NCBI RefSeq assembly: GCF_022539315.1
Contig: NC_066315.1
Coordinates: forward strand, 125,089,374 to 125,153,373
DNA length: 64,000 bases
Source of the DNA: Serinus canaria
Lineage: Eukaryota > Chordata > Aves > Passeriformes > Fringillidae
Direction of reading: 5' to 3'
In this document: positions 15,851 through 29,662 of the stretch, piece after piece
Numbering within the stretch: position 1 is the stretch's first letter
Layout: every line of letters begins with the position of its first letter
Program-made: the position numbers and the translations under genes
Notes under the pieces: generated by a model
Database searches by the model: none
The model's input: only the letters and a program-made list of their open reading frames with translations
What the model was told of the DNA's origin: nothing

Positions 15851-16353
15851 CCTTTCTCTCTCCTCTCCTCTCCTCTCCTCTCCTCTCCTCTCCTCTCCTC
15901 TCCTCTCCTCTCCTCTCCTCTCCTCTCCTCTCCTCTCCTCTCCTCTCCTCTCCTCTCCTCTCCTCTCCTCTCCTCTCCTCTCCTCTCCTCTCCTCTCCTC
16001 TCCTCTCCTCTCCTCTCCCTCTCCTCTCCTCTCCTCTCCTCTCCTCTCCTCTCCTCTCCTCTCCTCTCCTCTCCTCTCCTCTCCTCTCCTCTCCTCTCCT
16101 CTCCTCTCCTCTCCGTCTCCTCTCCTCTCCTCTCCTCTCCTCTCCTCTCCTCTCCTCTCCTCTCCTCTCCTCTCCTCTCCTCTCCTCTCCTCTCCTCGTC
16201 CTCTCCTCTCCTCTCCTCTCCTCTCCTCTCCTCTCCTCTCCTCTCCTCTCCTCTCCTCTCCTCTCCTCTCCTCTCCTCTCCTCTCCTCTCCTCTCCTCTC
16301 CTCTCCTCTCCTCTCCTCTCCTCTCCTCTTTCCTTTTCTTTTCTTTTTCCCCT
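15851..16353. repeat. CTCCT pentanucleotide satellite in a 503-nt polypyrimidine tract
   Basis: About 95 CTCCT units run from roughly 15,856 to 16,329, then degrade to CTTTT. Across 503 nt the plus strand has only two purines, the Gs at 16115 and 16198. A third interruption is an extra C near 16018. The 186-residue open frame over it encodes only LLSSP repeats and is an artefact. Such homopurine-homopyrimidine mirror-repeat DNA can form triplex (H-DNA) structures. Confidence 0.97.
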
Positions 16354-17002
16354 AAGCTGTTTTCAAATAACTAATGACATGTCACTATTATTCTTTTCAT
16401 GACATAAATATTTGCTCTGCTATCCCATATTATAAAGTGATTTTCTACATCAGGGCCTTGGTAACAAACCAACATAAGCAGGTTACCTTTATAGAATCAC
16501 TGTCATAGATAAAATACAATAAATCTGGTGAGGATTTAAATAATGATATATTTTCTTAATGAAAGCAGATTAATTGTATATTTTATTTGTATTTTGGGGG
16601 ACCTTTTTCAGCTTTCATTTGTGGATAAATTTTTCCATGAGAAAAAACTATCCTGAAATAAAGCTATTGTATTCTTTCCAGGCCTCAGTCTGCTGTCATG
16701 GTGTCAATTTGAAAGTACAGAGGAATTTTCTTCTAAGACTCCTCTTTGTCAAGAACTTTCATAATTATAATAACTCTTGTTTTCTATAAGAAATGTGGTT
16801 TTTTTTCCTGATGTGATGTGTGCTGAGAAGCATCCAAATAAAGTGGCTGAAAAGTGCCATCTGCTGCCTCCAGAGGAAATAACTGAACCTTAGCAAATAC
16901 ACCATGGCTGGAAGAGTGAACAAAGTGCTGGCATCTTCCTTTTCAGGCCACTACAGGAATGACTAGGATCTTGGGGGAAGAAAATAATGTTTTCTCCCTT
17001 AA
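16354..17002. other. Intergenic, nothing recognised
   Basis: AT-rich spacer between the CTCCT array and a CR1 fragment. Confidence 0.6.
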
Positions 17003-17948
17003 TTGTTGGAATCATTTAGGTTGGAAAAGACCTGCAAGATCAAGTCCAACTTTTGACTAAACACTACCCTGCCAACTAAAACATAGCACTAACTACCATG
17101 TCCAGTCATTTCTTGGACACTTCCAGGGGTGGTGACTTAGTCACCTCCCAGGGCAGCCTGATCCAATTCTTGATAACACTTTGTATGAAGAAATTCTTCC
17201 TGATGTCCAGCCTGAACCTCCCCTGGCACAGCCTGGCCTTGCCCTGTTGTCCTATTTATAAGGGAGAGGAGGCTGAACCTTGCCTGGCTACCACCTCCTT
17301 TCAGTACTTGTACAGAATTGATAAGGTCCCCCTGGGACTCTTCTTACTCTGGGCTAAACACCCCCAGTTGCCTCAGCAACTCCTCATTTACCTTATGCTC
17401 CAGACCTTCACCAGCTCTGTTGCCCTTCTCTGGACATGCTCCAGTGCCTCGATGTCATTCCTGAAGTGAGGGGCCCAGAACTGAGCACAGGATTCAAGGT
17501 GCAACCTCACCAGTGTCGAGTACAGGGGGACAATCACTGTGGTCCTTCTGATCACACTCTTTTTGACACAGGCCAGGATGCCATTGGCCCTCTTGGCCAC
17601 CTGGGTTCACTCCTGACTCATGTTCAGCCACTATTGACCAGCACTTCCCAGGTCCTTTTCTGCTGGGCCACTTTCCAGCCACTCTGCCCCAGCCTGTGGC
17701 ACTGCCTGGGGTTGTTGCACCCCAAGTGCAGGACTTGGCACGGGGCCTTGTTGAACCTCACACAGCTGGCCTTGGCCCATTGATCCAGCCTGCCCAGACC
17801 CCTCTGCAGAGCCTTCCTGCCCTCCAGCAGATCAACAGTCCCACCCAGCTTGGTGTCACCTACCAGCTTACTGAGGGTGCACTTCATCACCTCACCCAGA
17901 CCATTGATTAAGTCATTAAATGAGACCAGTCTCAATGCCAAGCCCTGC
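17003..17948 (-). mobile_element. CR1 LINE fragment, ORF2 3' part and 3' UTR
   Basis: On the minus strand, 17624-17962 encodes FNDLINGLGEV, then CTLSKLVGDTKLGGTVDLLE, which is the CR1 reverse-transcriptase region. The catalytic ADD is changed to VGD. 17388-17600 encodes [15 protein letters not shown], then [11 protein letters not shown], and [16 protein letters not shown]. The rest toward 17,003 is the CR1 tail: in plus orientation, GGTTGGAAAAGACCTGCAAG next to GGAATCATTTAGG. The copy is 5'-truncated and frameshifted, so it cannot move on its own. Confidence 0.88.
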
Positions 17949-20223
17949 CTTTGTAGGAGCAATAGGATACTTTGCCTTTGGAGAAATGCGCCTCAACAGC
18001 ACTGACCTTTTTCATCATCTGGTACATCATGCCTATGGCTTGAAAGCAACTAATGGACATATTTAGCTCAGTTTTGTATGTGCATACACACCTAGGTCGT
18101 TCACTAGGTTTCTCTTTTGGCCTTGGCATATGGAAATAATTTCATACTCATTTCCTTAGTATGGTTCAATTTAAATCTGTTGTCAAACATTACAATTATG
18201 GTTATAAAGCTGGTATCTACATCTGTTTCCTTATTCTTTTTGCTCTCATACCTCTTACCTCTAATGACTTTCAGACCCCATTTCTACCCAGTGGACAAAA
18301 AAGCTTAGCTTGTATCCCCTTGAGCTCCAGAGGAGTTATCCTGGTATAGCTGTCCCAGTTCCTTCAGAGAGTAGCTCCATCTGCAATTGGTTTTGTTCTT
18401 CTATTTCTGCTACTGTACTGACATCCTAAATCTGTCTTAAAATGCTTTTCATCTTAATCCAGGATGAACTGGTATCTCCTAAAATAGAAGATGTATTGCC
18501 TGCAGATTTTAGGAAGACTAGGTAGAAGTGCACTAAACCACTGCATTTACATTGGTCTTTCCCAGCTCCTAGAAATCTGGTCTTTCTAATTCCTAAAGAT
18601 GATAATGAGAAGAGAGGGATGCAAAAGTAGAAACAGGAAATGTTTCTGGGTGCAACCTAATAAAGGAACTTAAAGACTCCAAATTAGACACGTGTTGAAA
18701 CAGACTTAAATTTTTTAAAAAATGTACTTATGCTTTATCAAAGATTTAGTTTTAGTGGCTTCAAACATACTAAGTCTCAGATACATTGATAAATAGATGT
18801 GAAAAGGAATTTATTTATTTAATATGGGGCATAAAAGGTTTGGAAACAACTGACTGGATGGAAGAAAGTAATAAGAATTTTTTATTTTCTCATATGCAGA
18901 GAAAAATCATCTGCTGCTTACATCTTGCTCCAAAATTTGGTGAAATTCAAAAGTAATTGATTACTTTTCTTATGGGAGCGTATGTATACTCAGAAGGAAC
19001 ATGGGATGGCCCACATGATAAAACTTTGAAGTCTTGAATACATTGGGCAGGCAGTTCCGAAAAATACATCTTTTTCTCATTTTACCCCACCATATGATAT
19101 TTTACATAATTCACACAGTGCATACTTGAAAATGGGCCAGACAGAGAAGCTAAAATAATGATGTTCTCCAAATTACATCTGTTGTCTTGGGCATCCTAGC
19201 TGAATTCAATCAAGATTTCACATCCTGTTAAAAATGGTACTTATTCTTGAGGCACCACTGTCAGTCAGTTCAGCTTATTTTTCTCACAGTGTTTGAAGTG
19301 AGCTTGATCTGCCTCATTTTGGAAGCAGACCCTCAGTCATTCACTGTCTTTTAGCTGAGTTTCAGAATTTGCTCACTGAAGGAGATGGATATTCCAACTG
19401 AGGGTACAATACTTTAAGGCATTTTGTCCAGTTTAACTTGTAATCACACTTTCAGCTAAATAGAAGAGCACATACAATAGATAAGCCCCGTGAGAAAAGG
19501 TCTGAAGTTTAGGTGATGGCTACAACAAATTACAGAATTACAGCATTATGTGATACCCACTAGTGAAGGAGACCTTACAGTACAGAAAATTCAGTCCGTG
19601 TCCTCTTTAGAAGTTGAACTGTGTTGATTTCATGGCCACTCCTCCCATGTTTTTTAATGTTTAAGTACTCCACATTTCTCTCAATAGCCTAACTTGAAAA
19701 GTAAATTTAATGTGATTAAAGTTAACAACAGAGAGTAAAGGAAAAAAATTATTTTTAAGTGTATAGTTTAATCTGAAAGCAAGTCAGAGACTTTTTTTTC
19801 TTTTCTGAAGGAACTAAACCAATAATAATTTAAACTGATAGATTATTTTTATTTGTTTTGTGGCAAAAGAAAAGACATTTTTTTAATTGATAGAAGTCCC
19901 TGAAGTCACAGCATGAACTTCAAATCTCAATGAAGTGTAAAGACATTTTTGTCTCTTATCTGCAGGGTGTTTGTTACAGCTGAAAAAAACTTTGTAGCTC
20001 TCGACATGAGAAGAACTTTCTCCTTATACCTGATTAGTCAAATCACTTATCTCTGCAATCTTTTGCATAAAAGTTCCTAGCATGTTGATGGATATAGGAA
20101 ATTGCTCATTACACTATTTGGGCGTCAAAAAAAGTGATTATTTTGTCACAATTCATAAATGGACTACAAATGGAACTAAAAAGGAGATAGTTGTATAAAA
20201 AAGGTATTTGGAAGTACACCTCA

Positions 20224-20224
<1 letters not shown>
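17949..20224. other. Intergenic, nothing recognised
   Basis: No coding exon or repeat could be identified between the CR1 fragment and the compound microsatellite. Confidence 0.6.

Positions 20225-20301
<77 letters not shown>
20225..20301. repeat. (AAT)n microsatellite, about 25 units
   Basis: A pure ATA trinucleotide run leads directly into a hexanucleotide array. The open frame over it, a poly-Ile followed by VIVIV and YCYC, is spurious. Confidence 0.97.
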
Positions 20302-20302
<1 letters not shown>

Positions 20303-20402
20303 TGTTATTGTTATTGTTATTGTTATTGTATTGTTATTGTTATTGTATTGCTATTGTTATTGCTATTGCTATTGCTATTGTTATTGTTATTGTTATTGTT
20401 AT
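20302..20402. repeat. (TTATTG/CTATTG)n hexanucleotide array
   Basis: TTATTG units alternate with variants CTATTG and a 5-nt GTATT unit, immediately after the AAT run. The two arrays form one compound microsatellite of about 178 bp. Confidence 0.95.
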
Positions 20403-23400
20403 ACCAATTCAGAGTTTGAATTTGAGAATGAGATCACTGCAAATGCTGACTGGGAATGATTTGGAAAGTAGTTTATGAAATATGAAGGAGAATAAGAGTT
20501 TTTGGTGTTTTTTTAAATATTTCTTTTTATTTGCAGATGTCTTTCCTCACTGTTAAAGGAAAGAATACTCACTGCACTTTCTGCAGTGCCACAGTGGGTT
20601 GTTCTGGAAACACACAACTCTATGGCTGGGAAAAAATGTGTCACAGCAGACAGGAACAAAAATATATTATTAGATCTTGGAGAACAGTGTACTTAATGAC
20701 TGTCCTCCTGCTAGTTTCCAGGCCTAGCTTGTGCAAGACCAAAATTAATCTTTGAAAGGCTACATACTCCCTTTATTTAAAGGGACAAAGATATCTGGCC
20801 TATTTTGAGGTGTGCCTTCAAACACTGTAGGCCAACAAAGTTACACATAACATAGCCCATAGTATTGAAAACTCAGGACAATTAGAAATAAGCATTTCTA
20901 AAAACATGTCACTAACAGGTGAGCTAATTCCACTGTCATTCCTTTCCCATGGTTAAAAACATACCACCCTTTGTCAGGTTTCTTCCTCCTGGTATCTCAA
21001 AGGTTTTATAGCTGCTTGAGTCCTACAGCCTTTTGGAAGGATTAGGGATGTAATTCTGTTCTCCTGGCTTCAGATAAAGATACATGCTTCTCATCTATGT
21101 GTCAAACTTCTTGAGTAAAATGATGGCATTGAATTAAAAAAAAAAAAAAAAAAAAAAGACACAGCCCTCACAAAAAACCAAAAAGACCAACCCAACAGTA
21201 TTCCCCATATAATACAAAATCCCGTTGCTTTTCAACAGCTAAAAAAAAATATGAGAAATGAAAAACAGATTAAAGTCTCTAATGTTATTCCCTGTCATTT
21301 TTTAAAAGCCAAAAAGAAATTATTATTCTGGAAAATTAGATTTCAAAGTCAGAGACTTATCTGGCCAAAGACTGCTGATTTTTAACACCCACACATTTTA
21401 TTAAAGCAATTCTTTAGAACAGTTTGAGTGACAGTCATCGTTCAGTCATGCTCATAGACACAAAGATTTTAGATATCTCTGCTTTCTGCCTCACACACTA
21501 TTGAGGTACACAACTAAGAATAATCTCTTTGCATAATTCTTCCATCTGTATCCTCAGGTAAAAAAACAGGTTAAAAATTCGGTGAAAAACATGGTAAGTG
21601 AAGAAAGAGAACATCAGTGATTAGGAAAAATTGGTATGAAATTACTGTAGAAGTGAATGAGATGTTCTTCCAACAACTCTGATGAAAAAAAAAAGAATAA
21701 AATTATCTTTGTATTTTTGAAAAGCTGCTGGTTTTGCACCACATGTTCTGTAAGTATAAAAAAATATCTCTCCCAAACTCTTCTATCATGTAACACTCTA
21801 CCCCCAGAGAAATCTGCTTCTGCTTTCCAAAAAATATAAGTCCTGAATTGAAATATCACATTGAAAAGTTACTGAAGATTATTTAAAATATCCCAGCATG
21901 GAAAGTAATACCGCATTTATCATGTCCGTGTTCAATATAAAATGAAACGTGTTGGAAACATATTTCAGTGGTCACACTAAAAACTGCAGCTCTGTCTCCT
22001 GAGAAGGAAGGAACATAAATAAAAAGCTTTCAAAAACTTGGGTCTCATTGGGTCTCGTGGGCCCAAGACTGGAAGAGCACTAGGACTGCTTAGGGGCCCA
22101 CCCTGGAACTCTGGCAGTCAAATGAGTTGTGCAACATCACAGTGATAGCAAGAAGGAGCTGCTAACATGAACACAGACTCTGTTGCTGTTGCTAGAGGAG
22201 GCACAATATCCTGAGAGGCTCAGCAATAGCACACTGACAGCAGCAAAGCCTCAGGTAGTTTTGGGAGTCTCACAGGAGGAAAGGACCAAGAACAGAAGAT
22301 GAAGAGAATGACAGGGAAAAAAATAGCAGTAGAAAAAAAAAGCACTTCTGAAAGAAAAACCATATAAAATCTAGCAATGTGATTAGTCCTATCCTTTCCT
22401 ATCCATGCCTGAATCTTACACTTCACATTTTCATCCCTAATTTTCTTTTATGGACACACATATTTTGATTATATCCTATGGCAGGTGGTGCCCTACAAAG
22501 CTATCCAGTTTCTAACCAACTTCAGCCATGAGTTTCTGCTTCTCCGTGGGCTTTGGTGGTGCGTCACCGTAACCTTGGCTACAGGGCAGCTATTGATTCA
22601 AAATACAAATACAGTGTGAGAGAATTTCACAGCACAACAGGGCTATTGTGGCTGGCCTGAACAGCCCCTGCGTCAGCAGCAAATGGAGAATTCAAGTTTT
22701 TGAGCACCTTGTTAGATGTTTCACATCTAACATGCTACATTTAGCATTCTGATTTCTTGTACTTGTTCAGGAACTCATGACTGAGCTATAAAAATCAGAA
22801 TGTACATGCAGCATATGATTACATTAATAGGGCACAAGCGTAGAAGTAGAAAAGTGTGCCATCAGAACGAAATCTTTTTACAGTGATGAAGAAAATAAAT
22901 GGTATTAAAAATCACAAGAAACATAATAAAAAGCAACAAAAAAGAAAACAAAAAGAAAACAAAAAAAATTTGTCACCATTGCCACCACTGCAGTTGTTGC
23001 CCAACATGGACAGAACTCCTTCTCATCATATTCTGCAACTTGGCTCATCCCACCTATTGCCATCATGAATGAGACTCAAGACTTTATTTCTCCAAGACTT
23101 TTATGACTTCACTTTGCCTTCACTGTGATAAAAGCTCACACTGTGACTGAGATGGTGTGCTACTGATTAAAGAAAGAGCTCTGAGTTAAAAATTTGAACA
23201 AAAAATTATCTGGACACAAGTCATTCTCCAGAATGCCCATGATTATTAAAATGTAATTAAATACTGTAATTTAGCTATCTTTCTATATTTCTCACTACCA
23301 TTCAGTCAAAGCAAAAGCATTCTACCTAGCTTTGAAATATGAACAAAAATGCAGAGCAGCAGAGTCATGCCCATGGGAGCCTGTGTCTTCCCCTGCCTGC

Positions 23401-23599
23401 AATCCCATCCAGGCAGGAGCAGCTTTCCCCTGTGAGGTCCCCCCAGGTCCTTTCAGCCTGGCTCCTTACAAGCAGACTCAGGCTGTCTGTCTGTCCAGCC
23501 AGTCACCTGGGGTAGCAGCAGTGACAACACAAGTGGTGCAGCATCCAGGGGTATTTGTGCATGGGGACCCCTGTGCAGGATCCTCCTCCTTAAGCAACA
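20403..23599. other. Intergenic, nothing recognised beyond an A(22) run
   Basis: Contains the A(22) homopolymer, A-rich low-complexity DNA at 22,900-22,975, and a GC-rich unclassified block at 23,350-23,599. Confidence 0.6.
21136..21157. repeat. A(22) homopolymer
   Basis: This is an uninterrupted run of A. No retrocopied gene was recognised upstream of it. Confidence 0.95.
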
Positions 23600-23724
23600 G
23601 AGTCACAGAATGGTTTGGGTTGGAAGGGGCCTTAGAGATCACCTAGCTCCACCCCACCACACCATGGCAGGGAAATTTTTGTAAGCTCCATCCAGCCTGG
23701 TCTTGACCTCTTCCAGGGGTGGAT
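23600..23724 (-). mobile_element. Short CR1 LINE 3'-end fragment
   Basis: In plus orientation the block starts CACAGAATGGTTTGGGTTGG, followed by AAGGGGCCTTAGAGATCACC and a CCATCCAGCCTGGTCTTGA segment. This is the standard reverse complement of the avian CR1 3' UTR. It is only about 125 bp long. The GC-rich sequence just upstream (23,350-23,600) is not recognised. Confidence 0.8.
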
Positions 23725-26700
23725 CAACAAGTCTTGGGACTCTAAGGAATTGAATTTTCATTGATTTTCCATTCATGATGTAGCACTCATGATTTGGGCA
23801 TAATTTTTCAATAAAATGTACAGAAGAAAGGATAGTAACTCATATAGTATATCAAAACAATCACAATATTATATTTAAAAAAATCATACTTTTCCTTACA
23901 CTTGATTCTTCATATTCTTTCCTCCCAAAATGTTAAAATCTGATATGATCCCCTTTCAACTTTCTGTGAATTCCTCCAAAATTTTGAGGGCATCCTGGTC
24001 TTAATAAGTGTACATTTTGAAATATTCCAGTAAATTTTTCCCTTTCTAAAAATTGAATTTCTTCTGGTGAGTGACTGTAGTATTACCTATGATTGATAAG
24101 GGTAAATGTATGTTATTTTGAAATTTTAAGTACTTATTATGACATATTGGACATTCTTGTGATAGTTAAATAAGATGCTTTCTTTCTCTATTGAATAAGT
24201 AGGAGCACAGACTACACATTCTTATTTGCATTATAAGGACTCCACATTATGTGTGTAAAATCATACTCACAGGAAGAAATGCATGTTTAACTTGCTACTT
24301 GATTAAATACATGGCAATTAGTGGAAATTACACATTAAAATATTAGTACTACATGCTAAAACTTCAATGACTTGCTCACCTTTTCCATTTTTTAATGCAG
24401 TGAAACATAAAACCTCAGGATAAACTTACATCCCCACATCTTCCCATCTTACTGGATCCCTTCTATGCGATCCTTTGCTTAACAGTGTGAAGTCAGAATT
24501 GGAAGAGATGTATACTTATTGATTAAAATTTGTTTGTAGCAGATGTATTAGCAAGCCTTGGAATGCATTTTACTTAAATGCATAAAATTTCCAATAGCTA
24601 AAACAGAGAAATGGCACTGCACACTCCACGATTTCATACTAACCACAAGTATCTGGTCAGATTTGTGTAGGAGGGGAGGTTCAGGCAAATTCTCAGTCTT
24701 TTTCTTCCTTCCCCATATATTTTATGCTTTAGATTCACTCAATAAATTTGGGTTTAAAGCACTCCCCAGGATCTTCATGTTGCCCTTCCCACGGCAACAA
24801 ATCTTGGTGCTGGCTTTGTACCATGAATATGATCAGAGTTTCTAGTCCAGAAACAGGAGGGAAACAGATTTATCCAAGAATCTAGAATTACTAATATCAA
24901 ATAAAACCACTGATCCACAAATGTTTTAGAAATCCTTAGTCAGTTTGCATCTGAACAGAAGAAATTTAAATTAATTTAGGCTTAAAAAATACTCTTCGAC
25001 TGCTTACTCATACTCTTGTCAGTTCTGTCAGTTAATCCAGTTACTCAAATTTGAACAATAAACGTTCAGATATTGTAGGTGAGGTTTAAAAATACTTTCG
25101 GCAGTAGCCTTATTTTATTTCACTTTTAATTCATGTTTAATTGATTTGTTTCACTGTGAAAAGGACATTAAATCAAATGCTGAACATGTATGAACATAGG
25201 GTATTCTAAAAGAAAGTAAAATAATGACTGACTAAAAAGTAATGAATCAATCAATAAAAAATATTATGAACACACTGAAAATCCTTATGGTAAAAATATA
25301 TTTCTATAGAGAAATGATGTTTCCTATCAAGGAAAGGGCACAGAGAAGGTTTTCAACTTTTATACAAATTTAACCATGAGGTATTTTCCGAAGAAAATCT
25401 GGAAGATGCAGTAATTTTTCCAGAGTGGAAAACCATAGCCTGCTATGTTCAGAGAAGTATGGGAAATAATCAGGAGGAAGAAACTGGAGCTGGAATTATT
25501 CCAAGTTATGTTGCAGTAATGTCAGTATGCCCTAAAGCCTGCTTTGTAAATGAAGGGCTTTTATCACAGTTAATGTAAACATGATGTAGGAGGTGAAAGA
25601 ATTTTAATAAAATCACTTTTATCAAAAGGATTTGGGTATGGATTTTGATTTTCATGTACATTTGGGAACTGACAGTGTCCAGGTGCAACCTGCAGCAATT
25701 CTGCACATCTGTGCCCTCTGCTTTGAGGCATAAATTGTACCATTGAACCCAATTACTAAACCTACTGCCTACACTGGGGGCCTTGTTCTAATGAAGGTGA
25801 TTTATTTTTCACTTGGAACTGCATGATCAGGCAAGCAAGAACATACAGCCATATTAATTGCAAATCTTTTGGGAAATATGACTTAACATGGAGTATTAAA
25901 TGACAAAAAAAACCCTGACAGATAATAGTCTATATTAAAAACATCACACATTCAAAAGTCAGTCAAAAATTTTATCATCAGCTATTGCAGTTTCAAAGGT
26001 GTTTCCTCTAAACTACATTAGTAGTGAAAACCAATAAATATTAAGTATGTGCATATGTTTAGGCTTCATTTTGCAAAGCCAGACACAGGACAGCATGAGT
26101 GCAACACCCTGCTGTAGACAGGAAAACATGGTAAATATTGGGGAGGAGCTTGTATTCTGCAATGTGTGTGGGCTTCCATTTTAAAACTTCTTTAGAAGCT
26201 CCTGTTCTGATCCAAGCAACCTTTTTTTTTTCCAAAATGGTATATGTGCAATGCAGAGTGATAACTCTCCCTGAGGACTTTGCAATTCACTAACTTAAAA
26301 ATCTTTAATTTAAAAATGCATTGCAAGTACACCTATGTTTTCAACTTTTCTCCATCCCAAGGTGATACTCTGCCTTGCTTATCTAGTGCACCATGTCTCA
26401 GGTGCAGGTTTTAAACACTTACAATCTGGATTTTTTTCAAATATTTAAAATATCTGAAGTACTTTGTTTTTCACAGAGCTGGGATCACTGGTGTCTGCAT
26501 AGCAACATATTTAGTAGTTTTATCTCACTTTTGATAGAAGAGCCCTTTTATAAAATTTAGTTTGCACATTTAGCAATAATTGGCATCAGTGTGTCATGAA
26601 TCCTAAATAGTTTACCAATTAGCGAGTTGGACTAGAGATGTTGTAATTATTTTATTGTTATGTTTGCTTTCTCTTCACACTTAATAAGTCAACTGTTAAT

Positions 26701-29642
26701 ATTAGCATTAGTATTCTTAAATGAGATAACGTTTCAAAAATAGGTTCATGTCAGTAAACTCATGTATTGTGTTTTTAAAAAGAATGACACTGAATTGTGA
26801 TAAAAAACTGTATGCACCCAAATGCAAGGAAGCTACTTTGAAAAGTTGCTCAAAAGAACTATCACTGTGTCTTTCACATTAAGATAATCACAAAGGAAAC
26901 CATCTACAAACTACACTTGTAGCAGTTAGTCAGATGTAAAATGGATTGTAATAAAGAAAATTGAGAATTGCTACTATTTAGTAAAGGTGATTACAAATCT
27001 TTGTTGATTAAATTTTGCAAACTGCTATGTCCACTAATGAGCACACAAGCTGATTTAGTAGAATTAGTCCTTTGTATTTGGTAGAGTAATACATCCCTCT
27101 TTGTGTTGAAGGGACAAAAGAGAAGTGTCATCAGGAGCTGTCTGCCTGCACACACAAACACACTCTATAGAAATTGCCACGTTATTGGAAGCATAGAGGA
27201 ATGCCACTAGGAAAACACAGGAAACCCAAGCCAAGATTTGAGATAGCAAAATTGATTTATCAGACATTTTCATTCAGATTGGGATACTTCAAAAGGCCCT
27301 GTTTTGCTGCTGCCTGTTTAAAGTGCCTATGCCATTCTTTATGATTATTAGTGAATCAGAAATTAAATAGCAGCTGACCCGTGCAGCGCTCACTGGAGTC
27401 ACGTGGCTCAGAGACCCAGATACTGCAGTGCTCACTGTGTGATGAGCAGCACGTACAAACCCACTCAGGATCTGCTCGGGAGTGCCAGTGCAGATGAATG
27501 AAGGAAATTTGATGAAGCTTCCTAAGCTGATGCCACGCTAAGAATGAGTGTTCTTGTTTTCTGGTTTAAACAATATAGGACTTGTTTGCAAGCTTCTGTT
27601 CAATTAAAAAACCCAACAAACTGATGATGTCTCAGTCATGTTTACTAGAAATAGATTATCCTGAAAGATTCAAAATGCCTTTTAAAAGGAGTCATAGGAA
27701 TTTCAGCATTGCCATTAAGTAGATGTACATTGACTATCTCAAATGTGGAAAAAACATAGCCATGCATTCCTTAAAGAGAAAAAGGTACAACAACATCCCA
27801 ATGCCAGACAACAAAAAATTTGTAACAGCATTATGCAGGAAGAGCACTGTGTCTTGGGCAGAATATTTTGAATAACTTTAATTATTTGTAAAAAAATTCA
27901 GTGCCATAGGTTTTAACACAAACTCAAACTGATGACAAATTGTCAACAACATTGACCCCTTCCTCTTTTCAGCAGCAAGCTGTACAATGTTAGCACTAAT
28001 TTCCTACTGTTGTGACTCAGGCAGCAATCTACCCTTTTGTAGAATTCTAGAAGCTTAGAAAATAAAGTCTGTTGCTTGAAGATGCCTAGATATGGAAGTG
28101 TTATTAGTAATAATTTCTTCTATGTTTAACTGGCCGAGTGTGTAAAAAACAGACAAAGGTTATTGCTGTTCTGTGTGTATCTCTTCTGCCTAAATATATG
28201 CGGCAACATAATGTATGTCGTAAGTATTAATTTCATCCAGGCTTTCCAAACTATATTTTTTGTATAAGATATGAAATGTGGGCTATAATTCCCTCATTTT
28301 GTAATGTTCTCTAATGACATTTTAAGGTGTTCTGTGGCATTTGTTTTCTTTTCTTCCTCTTCTTTAGCAGCAAAATGGTATTTCGTCACAAATAGACCAA
28401 GCACATGCAGCAGATCTGGGAAGAATTAGCCTTCAGCTATTAGTTCCTAGCTCTAACAGTAACTCAAAACTTTGCAAGGTTGCTTTACACAACAAAATGA
28501 ATATAATTCAGGTTTCCTGATAAGTTGACATGTGGCTGCAGAACTAGTGCCTGCCCAGCTCCAGTTTCAACTTCATTTTCCCAAAAGTATCCCTTTGCAG
28601 AGCAATGGTTTTCACCAGCAGATAGAAGTTTTCTGCCACTGCTTCATGTACAACCTAGAAAACTCTCGTTGAAGGCACCCTTTCTGCTGCCAGGGATGTC
28701 CATTTCTGTTGTCCATTTCAGCAGCACTTGCCTCTACAGAACCATCTGCACCCATCCTAAACATTTTCTTGACACAATAGAAAAGGAACATGTAGGAACT
28801 AAAATCAGATATATGTTGGTGAAGGTCTTGAAAAGCAGTTGAACACCGGTCAGGGATGAGGCACCCTCATTAAAATTTTGTGAAGGCCCTATTTAAAGTG
28901 TCTCTGCACAGAAGCTCAATATTGCCATTGTTCAGTAGGATTTAGCACTTTTCTCTGATGGGCTAGATGAAGGAGATGGGCATTGGACCTCCCTACACCA
29001 GACAAGCTCCAGTGAAGCCTGTCCTTCTCTGTTACCATCAAACTTTTAAAAATTAAATGAACCTAAAATACAACAACATTTTTAGGCAGACAAATGAGAG
29101 TCTGGCTATTGAATTTTCATTCATAGAGGCTTGTCCAAATAATAACCCTCTGTCTGCAGTCACTTTCTTATGAACAACTTAATTTAAGATGATTTCAGGG
29201 GCAGAAAATTAAATCATTCACAGTGAATAGATCTTCTAATAACAAGACACTTTTATCTCACAGGCAGCAGTGTTGTCAGTACTTTGGCATAATTGGGACT
29301 AGAAATTGGTAATTTTACTGTTGAGCAGCTAATCCAACAATAGAGACTTTTAAAATAGACTTAATAATGACTCAGGCTGTTTACTTGAAAAATTTCACCA
29401 GCTACGTGACATTTTGCTTTGCTAAGGATTAATGGGCAAAGGGTCTAAGGTAAGTCTTGTTTCCAAACCAGCCACTTGCCCTAGTTATTCACTCTCTCTT
29501 AGCTGAATGGTGTTGGAAGCAAATTTGTCTTCTGGGATTTCAGAAAATTGACTTAAAAGAATCTTTAATGTAAAACACAATCCTATTGCAACCTAAGCTG
29601 TAGGAGAGGGTAGTGTGGGCATTTTTGGAAAATAACTGGGTA

Positions 29643-29662
29643 CCATGGGCTTTTGCCCATGG
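29643..29662. repeat. Perfect inverted repeat, 8-bp arms and TTTT loop
   Basis: CCATGGGC and GCCCATGG flank TTTT in intergenic DNA. It is short enough to be chance. Confidence 0.7.

Noticed and set aside
15795..16355. 186-codon open frame encoding LLSSP repeats
   Set aside because: It is produced entirely by the CTCCT array, which has no stops in any pyrimidine frame. No domain or conserved flank exists.
17388..17962. Minus-strand open frames treated as a host gene
   Set aside because: The motifs are CR1 reverse transcriptase and C-terminus, broken by frameshifts. They belong to the mobile element.
7484..20402. CRISPR array among the tandem repeats
   Set aside because: The repeats are contiguous microsatellites without spacers, in a eukaryotic context.
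20208..20459. Open frame of poly-Ile, Val-Ile and Tyr-Cys repeats
   Set aside because: This is translation of the AAT and TTATTG microsatellites.
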